Source: CAZRZN01 sp964604565 (GTDB lineage: Bacteria > Pseudomonadota > Alphaproteobacteria > Rhodobacterales > Rhodobacteraceae). Taken from it: DNA of 5,952 nt. The stretch lies in contig CAZRZN010000262.1 in the NCBI GenBank assembly GCA_964604565.1, forward strand, positions 1 to 5,952, in the 5' to 3' direction. Below the pieces are notes generated by a model. It was given only the letters and a program-made list of their open reading frames with translations, was not told the origin of the DNA and made no database searches. Below, piece by piece: positions 1 to 5,952 of the stretch. The translations under genes were made by a program, and so were the position numbers. Every line of letters begins with the position of its first letter. Position 1 is the first letter of the stretch.

Positions 1-536
1 TGGGGGACATCCCGTTTCTCGGCAGGATGTTCTTTTCCCATGACATCATGGTCTACGCCAGCCTTGCCATCGTGGCCGCCGTCTGGGGGTTCCTGAGATT
101 CACCCGCGCCGGGCTGATCCTGCGGGCGGTCGGCGAAAGTCACGACAGCGCCCATGCCTTGGGTTACAAGGTCGTCCGCATCCGTCTTGCCGCCATTCTC
201 TTCGGCGGGGCCTGTGCAGGCCTTGGCGGGGCCTACCTCAGCCTCGTGAGGGTGCCGCAATGGACCGAAGGGATGACCGCCGGCGCGGGCTGGATCGCGC
301 TGGCCATCGTCGTCTTCGCCAGCTGGCGCGCCGGACGCGTCGCCATCGGCGCCTACCTTTTCGGCGGTGTCGCCGTGCTGCAACTGAACCTGCAGGCGGC
401 CGGCGCGAATGTCCCCGTCGCGCTCTTGTCGGCATCGCCCTATCTTGTCACAATCCTCGTGCTCGTGATCATTTCGGCCCGCGGCGTGCATGGTGCACCC
501 GCCTCGCTCGGCCGGCCCTTCCACGCCTCAAGTTGA
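1..536 (+). CDS. ABC transporter permease, nucleoside/simple-sugar (BMP-linked) type, 5'-truncated
   Basis: This is the C-terminal part of an integral inner-membrane permease that would move the ligand delivered by the BMP-type binding protein encoded next door. The frame is open from base 3 (first residues GDIPFLGR), so the ATG at 27 is internal and the real start lies left of the window; 177 residues are visible. Numbering from base 3, hydrophobic segments lie near residues 15-32, 61-80, 95-126 (probably two helices with a short turn) and 139-159. Between the first two is the cytoplasmic loop RAVGESHDSAHALGY (about 41-55), matching the AVGEN/ALG coupling loop of BPD_transp_2 permeases of the COG1079 (YufQ-like) group, followed by the GGACAGLGGAYLSL helix typical of the family. 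The stop TGA is 31 bp before the binding-protein start, which fits one operon. The transported compound cannot be read from the sequence; purine nucleosides are the best-known ligands of this class. The family call is firm. Confidence 0.92.
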   Translation, partial: GDIPFLGRMFFSHDIMVYASLAIVAAVWGFLRFTRAGLILRAVGESHDSAHALGYKVVRIRLAAILFGGACAGLGGAYLSLVRVPQWTEGMTAGAGWIALAIVVFASWRAGRVAIGAYLFGGVAVLQLNLQAAGANVPVALLSASPYLVTILVLVIISARGVHGAPASLGRPFHASS

Positions 537-557
537 GGCCAGACCACAACCATCAAC

Positions 558-564
558 AGGGAAG
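558..564 (+). promoter_or_regulatory. Ribosome binding site of the BMP-type binding protein
   Basis: AGGGAAG sits three bases before the ATG at 568. It supports that start over the in-frame ATG at 490, which lies inside the permease gene and would put 26 extra non-signal-like residues before a good signal peptide. Confidence 0.6.
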
Positions 565-567
565 ACC

Positions 568-1644
568 ATGCAAAGAAGAACCCTCCTTACCTCTGCCGCC
601 CTTGCACTTACGCTCGGATTCGGCACCGCCGCCGCTGCACAGGATGTCACCGCCGGCTTCATCTATGTCGGTCCCGTCGGTGACGGTGGCTGGACCTACG
701 AACACGATCAGGCCCGCCTCGCGGTCGAAGAACATTTCGGCGATCAGGTCAAGACCATCTATCAGGAAAGCGTTCCGGAAGGCGCCGATGCCGAACGGGC
801 GATCACCCAGATGGCTCTGGCGGGGGCCGACATCATCTTCACCACCTCCTTCGGCTTCATGGACCCGACCGTCGCCGTGGCGGAGAAATTCCCGGATGTG
901 AAGTTCGAGCACGCCACCGGCTACAAGACCGCCGAGAACGTCGCCGTCTATTCCGCCCGTTTCTACGAAGGCCGCGCGATCCAGGGCCATATCGCTGGCA
1001 AGATGACCGAGACCAACAAGATCGGCTATATCGCGTCCTTCCCGATCCCGGAGGTCATCCGCGGCATCAACTCGGCCTATATCCACGCGAAGAAGGTCAA
1101 TCCGGATGTCGAATTCTCCATCATCTGGGCCTACACTTGGTTCGACCCCGCCAAGGAGGCAGACGCGGCCCGCGCGCTGATCGAAAACGGCGCCGATGTG
1201 ATCCTTCAGCACACCGATTCCACCGCGCCTCAGGCCGCGGCTCAGGAAGCGGGGGGCGTGATCACCTTTGGTCAGGCCTCCGACATGTATGAATATGCGC
1301 CGATGCCCCGCGTGTCCTCGATCATCGACGACTGGGCGCCCTACTACATCGACCGGGTGCAGGCGGTGATCGACGGCACCTGGGAGACGGCGGAAACATG
1401 GGACGGGATCGGTCCCGGCATGGTCGGCATCGGCGAGATCACCGACGCGGTCCCCGCAGAGGTCAAGGCAGAGGCCCTCGCGATGAAGGATGCGATCGCA
1501 TCGGGCGAATATCACCCCTTCACTGGTCCGTTGAACAAGGCTGATGGGTCGGTCTGGCTTGCCGAGGGCGAGGTGGCCGATGACGGCACGCTGCTGGGGA
1601 TGGATTTCTACGTCGAAGGCATCGACGCCGAAATTCCGAACTGA
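568..1644 (+). CDS. BMP family ABC transporter substrate-binding protein (periplasmic)
   Basis: This is the periplasmic receptor of the importer whose permease ends just upstream; 358 residues, the usual family length. The start at 568 gives a textbook Sec signal: MQRRTLL, a hydrophobic core to about residue 19, then AAAA with likely cleavage between A24 and Q25. There is no lipobox cysteine, so the mature protein should be soluble, unlike the lipoproteins of spirochaetes and Gram-positives. Family landmarks are FIYVGPVGDGGWTYEHDQ (31-48), TTSFGFMDP (92-100), FEHATGY (113-119), YEGRAIQGHIAGK (133-145), SFPIPEVIRGIN (157-168), QHTDSTAP (214-221) and FGQASDM (234-240), all typical of COG1744 (BMP/PnrA-like). 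The ligand is not certain: PnrA binds purine nucleosides, but this proteobacterial branch has GDGGWTYEHD where PnrA-like proteins have a GDxSFN-type motif, so another solute is possible. A strong hairpin follows 28 bp after the stop, so this is probably the last gene of the operon. Confidence 0.96.
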   Translation: MQRRTLLTSAALALTLGFGTAAAAQDVTAGFIYVGPVGDGGWTYEHDQARLAVEEHFGDQVKTIYQESVPEGADAERAITQMALAGADIIFTTSFGFMDPTVAVAEKFPDVKFEHATGYKTAENVAVYSARFYEGRAIQGHIAGKMTETNKIGYIASFPIPEVIRGINSAYIHAKKVNPDVEFSIIWAYTWFDPAKEADAARALIENGADVILQHTDSTAPQAAAQEAGGVITFGQASDMYEYAPMPRVSSIIDDWAPYYIDRVQAVIDGTWETAETWDGIGPGMVGIGEITDAVPAEVKAEALAMKDAIASGEYHPFTGPLNKADGSVWLAEGEVADDGTLLGMDFYVEGIDAEIPN

Positions 1645-1672
1645 AGCGGGTCGCGCTCTGACCGCCTGAAAA

Positions 1673-1713
1673 TGACCCGAGGGGGCCTTGCACTGCAAGG
1701 CGCCTTCGGGTCA
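1673..1713. terminator. Long hairpin between convergent genes, likely bidirectional terminator
   Basis: Two 20-base arms (1673-1692 and 1694-1713) are reverse complements at 18 of 20 positions, with one further G-T wobble and one G-G mismatch; the apical loop is ACT after TTGC/GCAA closes. The hairpin lies 28 bp after the BMP stop and 80 bp after the nitroreductase stop, where both operons converge. On the + strand no T-run follows. On the - strand four Ts follow at once (AAAA at 1669-1672 on the + strand). As an intrinsic terminator it is therefore better for the leftward transcript, but may serve both. Confidence 0.7.
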
Positions 1714-1743
1714 CGGGTTGAACGTAGATTTGCGTAACGAAGG

Positions 1744-1775
1744 AGGCGCCACGTGCCTTCAGTCCGCTGGCGCCT
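1744..1775. repeat. 8-bp inverted repeat in the convergent spacer
   Basis: AGGCGCCA (1744-1751) and TGGCGCCT (1768-1775) are perfect reverse complements around a 16-base spacer. A further small stem, GGCGC (1788-1792) with GCGCC (1797-1801), surrounds the nitroreductase stop codon. Both could add 3' structure to the leftward transcript, but GGCGCC is easily produced by chance at this GC content. Confidence 0.35.
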
Positions 1776-1793
1776 GACTGATAGTTCGGCGCC

Positions 1794-2465
1794 TCAGCGC
1801 CAGTCCACCACCTCCTCCGCCGGGGCGCGCTCCGTCCGGAATCCGTTTGCCGGATGCGACGGATCGGCATAACCCAGCGCGATCCCGCAAACCAGGTCGC
1901 GATCCTCGCCGATCTGGTAGCGGGCACGCACAAAGGGCGCGAAGCCGGCCACGGAGGCCATTGCACAGCTTGCAATGCCCCGCGCCTGCAAAGCCAGAAG
2001 CACGGCGCTGACATAGGCCCCGCAATCCAGCACGCCATAGGCCCCCAGCGCCTTTGGCGTCGTGATCAACAGGAAATGCGGCGCTCCGAAAAAGCGGAAA
2101 TTCTCGCGCATCTGTTGGCCTGACCCGTCGCGATCCCCCTTCTGCACCCCCACGGCATCGTATAGCTGCCAGCCGCAGGTGCTGCGCCGCGCCTTGTAGA
2201 CCCCCTCGTAGCGGGCCGGAAATTCTATGTCGCTTTCATGCGGCGCGTTGGCCACATGTTCGTAAAGCGCGTCCGCGAAATCCACCGTTTCGGGTTGCGA
2301 CAGCGCGATCACCTGCCACGGTTGAGAATTGCACCATGAGGCCACCTGTTGCGCCTGCGCCAGCGCCGCGTCGATCACATCGCGTGGCAGCGCATCCGGA
2401 AGAAACCCTCGGCAGGAAAATCGCGCTTTCAGCAACCGGTCAAACGTATCTGCCTCGGACGTCAT
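1794..2465 (-). CDS. Nitroreductase family flavoprotein
   Basis: This is a 223-residue cytoplasmic protein of the FMN-dependent nitroreductase superfamily (COG0778), whose members use NAD(P)H to reduce nitro compounds, quinones, enones or flavins. The N-terminal RFSCRGF (15-21) is the RxSxR flavin-phosphate motif, and SWCNSQPW (43-50) is the (A/S)xxxNxQPW motif of the PnbA-like branch. The middle (LDCGAYVSAVLLALQARGI) is the conserved dimer-interface helix. The C-terminal GIALGYAD (194-201) and NGFRTER (207-213) carry the usual late arginines of the flavin site, and the protein ends EEVVDWR. Length is normal for the family. The start ATG overlaps the stop of the upstream racemase-like gene by ATGA, with AAGGGG five bases before it, so translation is probably coupled and the gene depends on that operon's promoter. 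The physiological substrate is unknown; partnership with a CoA-thioester enzyme suggests a catabolic redox step rather than nitro reduction, but that is inference. Confidence 0.94.
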   Translation of the reverse strand: MTSEADTFDRLLKARFSCRGFLPDALPRDVIDAALAQAQQVASWCNSQPWQVIALSQPETVDFADALYEHVANAPHESDIEFPARYEGVYKARRSTCGWQLYDAVGVQKGDRDGSGQQMRENFRFFGAPHFLLITTPKALGAYGVLDCGAYVSAVLLALQARGIASCAMASVAGFAPFVRARYQIGEDRDLVCGIALGYADPSHPANGFRTERAPAEEVVDWR

Positions 2466-3538
2466 AACAGCCCCTTTTCAGTCAACTCTTGCAGGATTGC
2501 CGCATCGTCCTGACCCGGTGTCGGTGCGCCGCCGGGCTGGACCGTTGCGCCCCCAAATCGCGGTGCGGGCAATGATCCGCCAGCACCGTGCCCGCGCGCG
2601 GACATATGCGGATCTTGGCGTGCCTCCTCCGGCGTCAGCACCGGGGCGACGCAGGCATCGCTTGCGGCAAACAGCGCCGCCCAGTGATCGCGAGACCGCT
2701 CGGCGAAACGGCCTGCCAGACGCGCGCCTTGCACAGGCCATTGCGTCGGATCGACCTGATCGGCAAACGCCGGATCCTCCGCCAGCCCCATGATCTCCAG
2801 AAACTCTGCGTAGAATTTCGGCTCAAGACACTGAACGGCGACATGACCGCCGCAGGCGCATACATAGCAGCGCGACCAATGCGGGCCGTCCAGCAGGGAC
2901 CGCCCCCGCCCATCCGTTGCGAACTGCGAGCCCATGGATCGCAGGAGCGCCATCATGTGCTGCGCCCCGTCCACGATGGCGGCATCCACAACGGTGCCTT
3001 GCCCGGTCCGGCGCGCCGCCATGAGACCTGCGAGCATACCGACGGTGAGATACAGCGCGCCGGCCCCGATATCGCCCAGCAACGTCGGCGGGACAGCGGG
3101 CACCGCCCCGGGCAGTCCCCCGTAATACAGCACCCCGGACAATGCGAGATAGTTGAGATCATGTCCGGCCTGCCGGGCCCTTGGCCCGTTCTGACCCCAG
3201 CCGGTCATCCGTCCGTAGACCAGCGCGGGGTTCATGCCGTGCGCCTCTTGCGGGCCAAGGCCAAGCCGTTCCATCACGCCCGGCCGCATCCCTTCGATTA
3301 ACCCATCCGCGCTTTGGATCAAGGCGCGGGCGACCATAAGATCAGCCGGTCGCTTGAGGTCCAGCGCGATGGCGCGCTTGCCACGGTCCAGCAGGCGCGC
3401 TGCGGATCTGGTGGGATCTGCCGTCTGCGTCCTGCGCTGGATGACGATCACCTCGGCGCCAAGATCGGCCAGATGCATCGCGGCAAAGGGTGCAGGGCCC
3501 AGGGCCTCGAATTCGATGATACGGATGCCGGCGAGCAT
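2462..3538 (-). CDS. CaiB/BaiF family III CoA-transferase, alpha-methylacyl-CoA racemase-like
   Basis: This 358-residue cytoplasmic protein belongs to the family III CoA-transferases and looks like the alpha-methylacyl-CoA racemase (AMACR/Mcr) branch, which interconverts the 2R and 2S forms of 2-methylacyl-CoA thioesters so they can enter beta-oxidation. The start at 3538 gives LAGIRIIEFEALGPAPF at once, the family's normal N-terminus, and has a strong Shine-Dalgarno. Landmarks are LADLGAEVIVI (23-33), DRGKRAIALDLK (51-62), IEGMRPGVMERLGLGP (81-96), YGRMTGWGQNGP (108-119) and GHDLNYLALSG (125-135). His126, Asp127 and Asp156 (in LLGDIGAG) fall at the same numbers as the catalytic residues of mycobacterial Mcr, and Glu239 (in CLEPKFY) fits its Glu241, so racemase chemistry is favoured over CoA transfer. 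The C-terminus (APRFGG, about 325-330) is also family-like. The open frame continues far upstream on this strand, but only through spacer and the antisense of the helicase. It is the first gene of an operon with the nitroreductase-like gene. Confidence 0.94.
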   Translation of the reverse strand: MLAGIRIIEFEALGPAPFAAMHLADLGAEVIVIQRRTQTADPTRSAARLLDRGKRAIALDLKRPADLMVARALIQSADGLIEGMRPGVMERLGLGPQEAHGMNPALVYGRMTGWGQNGPRARQAGHDLNYLALSGVLYYGGLPGAVPAVPPTLLGDIGAGALYLTVGMLAGLMAARRTGQGTVVDAAIVDGAQHMMALLRSMGSQFATDGRGRSLLDGPHWSRCYVCACGGHVAVQCLEPKFYAEFLEIMGLAEDPAFADQVDPTQWPVQGARLAGRFAERSRDHWAALFAASDACVAPVLTPEEARQDPHMSARGHGAGGSLPAPRFGGATVQPGGAPTPGQDDAAILQELTEKGLL

Positions 3539-3542
3539 GTTG

Positions 3543-3550
3543 TCCTCCCT
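3543..3550 (-). promoter_or_regulatory. Ribosome binding site of the racemase-like gene
   Basis: On the - strand AGGGAGGA is followed by CAAC and then the ATG at 3538. This near-ideal Shine-Dalgarno fixes the start; the in-frame ATG ten codons upstream (MRSSVSRED-) has no family similarity and no comparable site. Confidence 0.75.
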
Positions 3551-3596
3551 GGATACAGATGAGCGCATCGGCCCGCCGAAGAAAAGAGGGATTGCG

Positions 3597-3634
3597 CCGA
3601 TGGCAAGACCGGGGCCGCCTCGGGTTGCCATCGG
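3597..3634 (-). promoter_or_regulatory. Strong hairpin/dyad in the divergent spacer (leader of the racemase operon)
   Basis: CCGATGGCAA (3597-3606) and TTGCCATCGG (3625-3634) form a perfect 10-bp inverted repeat. Inside it, 3609-3614 pairs with 3618-3623 (five Watson-Crick pairs and one G-T) around a CCG loop, so the whole 38 nt folds into one stem with a small internal bulge. A third copy of the arm core, CATCGGC at 3566-3572, could pair instead with GCCGATG at 3596-3602. A second, weaker stem (3639-3643 with 3652-3656) lies beside it. This could be a protein-binding operator for the divergent genes or a structured RNA leader of the leftward operon. The 210-bp spacer (3539-3748) otherwise shows no gene and no convincing sigma-70 promoter. 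Confidence 0.45.
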
Positions 3635-3748
3635 GACAGGGGCACGCGGTCGCCCCCTGCCACCCCCGTCATTGCGGGACTGTGGCGCTTGGCACGGGAC
3701 CGCGCGGCGGGGATTTCGCTTTTGGCGCCGCCGCATTATCTCTGCGCC

Positions 3749-5952
3749 ATGACAGCACTTCCCGACTCCCTCCAAGGCTGGTTCGACACGCGCGGATGGC
3801 AGATGCACCCGCACCAGCGTGAGATGCTGGACCGGTCGAACGCGCGCTCCCTGCTGCTGATTGCGCCCACCGGGGGCGGCAAAACGCTGGCCGGTTTCCT
3901 GCCGACATTGACAGAACTCGCCGTGGCGCCAAGGGACGGGTTGCACACGCTTTACATTTCGCCGCTCAAGGCGCTGGCCGCGGACATCCGGCGCAACCTT
4001 ATGGTGCCGATCGAAGAGGCCGGCCTGCCCATCCGGGTGGAGGACCGCACGGGCGACACACCGGCCAGCCGCAAGAAACGCCAGCGCGCCGACCCGCCGC
4101 ACATTCTGCTGACGACTCCCGAAAGCCTTGCGTTGCTGACCTCTTACGAGGATGCGCCGCGCATGTTCGCCGGGGTGTCGCGGGTTGTGGTCGATGAGAT
4201 CCATGCCCTGTCCGAAAGCAAGCGGGGCGATCAGCTGATGCTGGCCCTTGCCCGGCTTCAGGCCCTCTGCCCCGACCTGCGGCGCGTCGGGCTGTCGGCG
4301 ACGGTGGAGGATCCCGCCGCCATCGCGCGGTTCCTGTCGCAGGGCGGCGCGGGGTGCGACATCCTTGAGGCTGATCCGGGACCGGAGCCGGATATCTCGA
4401 TGCTGGTCACCGAAGAGGCCCCCCCATGGGCGGGCGGGGGGGCCGCCTATTCCATTCCGGCGGTATTGGAACAGGTCAGACGTCACCGGACCACGCTGAT
4501 TTTCCACAACACACGGGCGCAGGCCGAAATCTTTTTCCACAATCTATGGCTGGCCAATGAGGACGCCCTGCCCATCGGCATCCACCACGGATCGCTGGAC
4601 CGGGGCCAGCGCGAAAAGGTGGAGGCCGCGATGGTGGCGGGCCAGTTGCGGGCGATCGTCTGCACCGGCTCTCTCGACCTCGGGATCGACTGGGGCGACG
4701 TGGATCTGGTGATCCAGGTCGGTGCGCCAAAAAACGTCAAGCGGCTTGTGCAGCGGATCGGCCGGGCCAACCACCGCTACAACGCGCCATCAAAGGCGAT
4801 CCTTGTCCCCGCCAACCGTTTTGAAGTGGTGGAATGCCTTGCCGCGTTGGAGGCGGTGCGCGCACGCGATCTGGACGGCGATCCGCGCGGACCGGGGCCG
4901 CGCGACGTGCTGTGCCAGCATATCCTGATTGCCGCCGCCTCCGGCCCTTTCGACGCCGATGCACTGTTTCACGAGATGCGCGGCGCGGGCGCCTATGCGG
5001 CGCTGCGGCGCGACCAATTCGACGCCTGTCTGGATTTCTGCGCCACCGGCGGCTATGCCCTGCGCGCCTATGATCAATGGAAACGCCTGCAACAGCGGCC
5101 CGATGGTTTGTGGCAACTGCGCGATCCGCGCTCTGCCATCCGTATCCGGCAGAATATCGGCACGATTCAGGACACCGATACGCTGAAGGTCAAATGGCGC
5201 GGGCGTGGCGGCGCGCCGCTGGGCGAGATCGAGGAAGGCTTTGCCGCGTCGCTGACAAAAGGCGACACCTTTCTGATCGGCGGGAAGATCGTGCGCTATG
5301 AAGGGCTGCGCGAACTGACCGTCGAGGTTACGCGCGATCCGGGGCGCAAGCCGAAAATCGCCACCTTCATGGGCACCAAGTTTGCAACATCCACGCAATT
5401 GTCGGACCGCGTCCTGCGGATGTTTCGACAAGAGGACTGGCCCGAATTGCCGGCGCATACGGCGGATTGGCTACGGCTTCAGCGTGAAGTCTCGCGCCTG
5501 CCGGAGCCTGGCCGCCTGCTGATCGAAAGTTTTCCGCGTGACGGGCGTGAGCAACTGGTGGTCTACGGTTTTGCCGGGCGCAATGCGCAGCAAACGCTGG
5601 GCCTTTTGCTGACCAAACGGATGGAGGAGATGGGCCTTGCCCCGATGGGATTCGTCTCGACCGATTACGCGACGCTGATCTGGGGGTTGGATACGGTGAC
5701 AGACCCGGTGCGCCTGTTCGATCTGCCGGCGCTGGAGGCGGGGCTTGAGGGGTGGCTGGCGGGCAATGCGGTGATGAAGCGGACCTTTCGCGCCTCTGCC
5801 ACCATCGCCGGTCTGATCGAACGGCAGGTCGGCGGGCAGCGCAAGACCGGGCGGCAGGCCACGATGTCGTCAGATATCCTTTATGACACGCTGCTGAAAT
5901 ACGACCCCGACCACCTGCTGATGCAGATCACCCGCGAAGAGGCGATGCGCGG
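3749..5952 (+). CDS. Lhr-type DEXH-box helicase, ligase-associated DNA repair type, 3'-truncated
   Basis: This is an ATP-dependent superfamily 2 DNA helicase; 734 residues are visible and the frame is still open at the window edge. Family members are about 800-850 residues, so roughly the last tenth is missing. Motifs in order are Walker A APTGGGKT (39-46, Lys45), SPLKAL (71-76), TTPESL, DEIH (149-152), SAT (183-185), FHNTR (252-256), HHGSL (279-283), GSLDLGIDWGDVD (307-319) and QRIGRANH (335-342). After the two RecA domains comes a winged-helix region (about 345-440), then a beta-rich part with GGKIVRYEGLRE (from about 511) and the DEAD/H-associated C-terminal region with ESFPRDGREQLVVYGFAGR (about 593-611) and GFVSTDYATLIWGL. 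This layout, and the start LPDSLQGWFDTRGWQMHPHQ, fit the ligase-associated DEXH helicases, which usually sit with an ATP-dependent ligase, an exonuclease and a phosphoesterase. None of these is on the visible side. The start is chosen from the family N-terminus; no clear Shine-Dalgarno precedes it. Confidence 0.95.
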   Translation, partial: MTALPDSLQGWFDTRGWQMHPHQREMLDRSNARSLLLIAPTGGGKTLAGFLPTLTELAVAPRDGLHTLYISPLKALAADIRRNLMVPIEEAGLPIRVEDRTGDTPASRKKRQRADPPHILLTTPESLALLTSYEDAPRMFAGVSRVVVDEIHALSESKRGDQLMLALARLQALCPDLRRVGLSATVEDPAAIARFLSQGGAGCDILEADPGPEPDISMLVTEEAPPWAGGGAAYSIPAVLEQVRRHRTTLIFHNTRAQAEIFFHNLWLANEDALPIGIHHGSLDRGQREKVEAAMVAGQLRAIVCTGSLDLGIDWGDVDLVIQVGAPKNVKRLVQRIGRANHRYNAPSKAILVPANRFEVVECLAALEAVRARDLDGDPRGPGPRDVLCQHILIAAASGPFDADALFHEMRGAGAYAALRRDQFDACLDFCATGGYALRAYDQWKRLQQRPDGLWQLRDPRSAIRIRQNIGTIQDTDTLKVKWRGRGGAPLGEIEEGFAASLTKGDTFLIGGKIVRYEGLRELTVEVTRDPGRKPKIATFMGTKFATSTQLSDRVLRMFRQEDWPELPAHTADWLRLQREVSRLPEPGRLLIESFPRDGREQLVVYGFAGRNAQQTLGLLLTKRMEEMGLAPMGFVSTDYATLIWGLDTVTDPVRLFDLPALEAGLEGWLAGNAVMKRTFRASATIAGLIERQVGGQRKTGRQATMSSDILYDTLLKYDPDHLLMQITREEAMR

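Noticed and set aside
490..567. Longer N-terminus of the binding protein from the ATG at 490
   Set aside because: It would overlap the permease end by 47 bases and put 26 residues ahead of an otherwise ideal signal peptide; AGGGAAG supports the ATG at 568.
260..901. 213-codon + strand frame spanning the permease/binding-protein junction
   Set aside because: It is Arg/Pro/Ser-rich, has no motif, and overlaps two well-supported genes in another frame.
553..1698. 381-codon open frame antisense to the BMP-type gene
   Set aside because: Its composition (His/Asp/Gly/Arg-rich) is that of a mirror frame of a high-GC gene, and it covers a gene with clear family motifs and a signal peptide.
3689..3717. 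TTGGCA ... GATTTC with 17-base spacing as a sigma-70 promoter for the helicase
   Set aside because: The -10 half matches the consensus poorly, and such matches are expected by chance in a 210-bp spacer, so it is not listed as a feature.
3234..3752. 172-codon + strand frame running from the racemase antisense through the divergent spacer
   Set aside because: Its composition is shadow-like, and it lies opposite the conserved N-terminal half of the racemase-like protein. It has no recognisable domain.
3539..4540. Upstream extension of the racemase-like frame on the - strand to a 692-residue protein
   Set aside because: The extra 334 residues are low-complexity, Arg/Gly/Pro-rich and lie over the spacer and the antisense of the helicase motifs. 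The strong Shine-Dalgarno and family N-terminus place the start at 3538.
4790..5458. 222-codon open frame on the - strand inside the helicase
   Set aside because: It lies opposite the conserved winged-helix and beta regions of the helicase and shows no family of its own; it is a GC-bias shadow.

Overview
The window reads as chromosomal DNA from a high-GC alphaproteobacterium, most likely in or near the Rhodobacteraceae. This rests on the strong G/C third-position bias, the long spurious antisense frames that bias creates, and the character of the proteins; no rRNA or other taxonomic marker is present. There are five real protein genes, two cut by the window edges. I see no tRNA, rRNA, CRISPR array, insertion sequence or phage gene.

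Left block (1-1713, + strand): the 3' end of an inner-membrane permease of the nucleoside/simple-sugar ABC transporter class (COG1079-like), followed 31 bp later by a periplasmic substrate-binding protein of the BMP/PnrA family with a clear Sec signal peptide. They look like the last two genes of an importer operon whose ATPase and second permease would lie to the left. A long near-perfect hairpin at 1673-1713 closes the block and probably serves convergent transcription from both sides.

Middle block (1794-3538, - strand): a two-gene operon of a family III CoA-transferase/alpha-methylacyl-CoA racemase homologue and a nitroreductase-family flavoprotein, joined by an ATGA overlap that suggests translational coupling. 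The racemase-like protein keeps the His126/Asp127/Asp156 and Glu residues expected of a true racemase, so it may epimerise 2-methylacyl-CoA thioesters. What the flavoprotein contributes is unknown.

Divergent spacer (3539-3748): 210 bp with no gene. It holds a strong 38-nt dyad (16 paired positions) and a third copy of part of its arm, which would lie in the 5' leader of the racemase transcript.

Right block (3749-5952, + strand): most of a large Lhr-type DEXH helicase of the ligase-associated DNA-repair type, running off the right edge with 734 codons visible. Its usual partners (ATP-dependent ligase, exonuclease, phosphoesterase) are not on the visible side, so they lie to the right or elsewhere.

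Overall this is mostly ordinary core/accessory metabolism. The least explained items are the racemase-flavoprotein pair and the structured leader in the divergent spacer. I found no convincing undescribed system.
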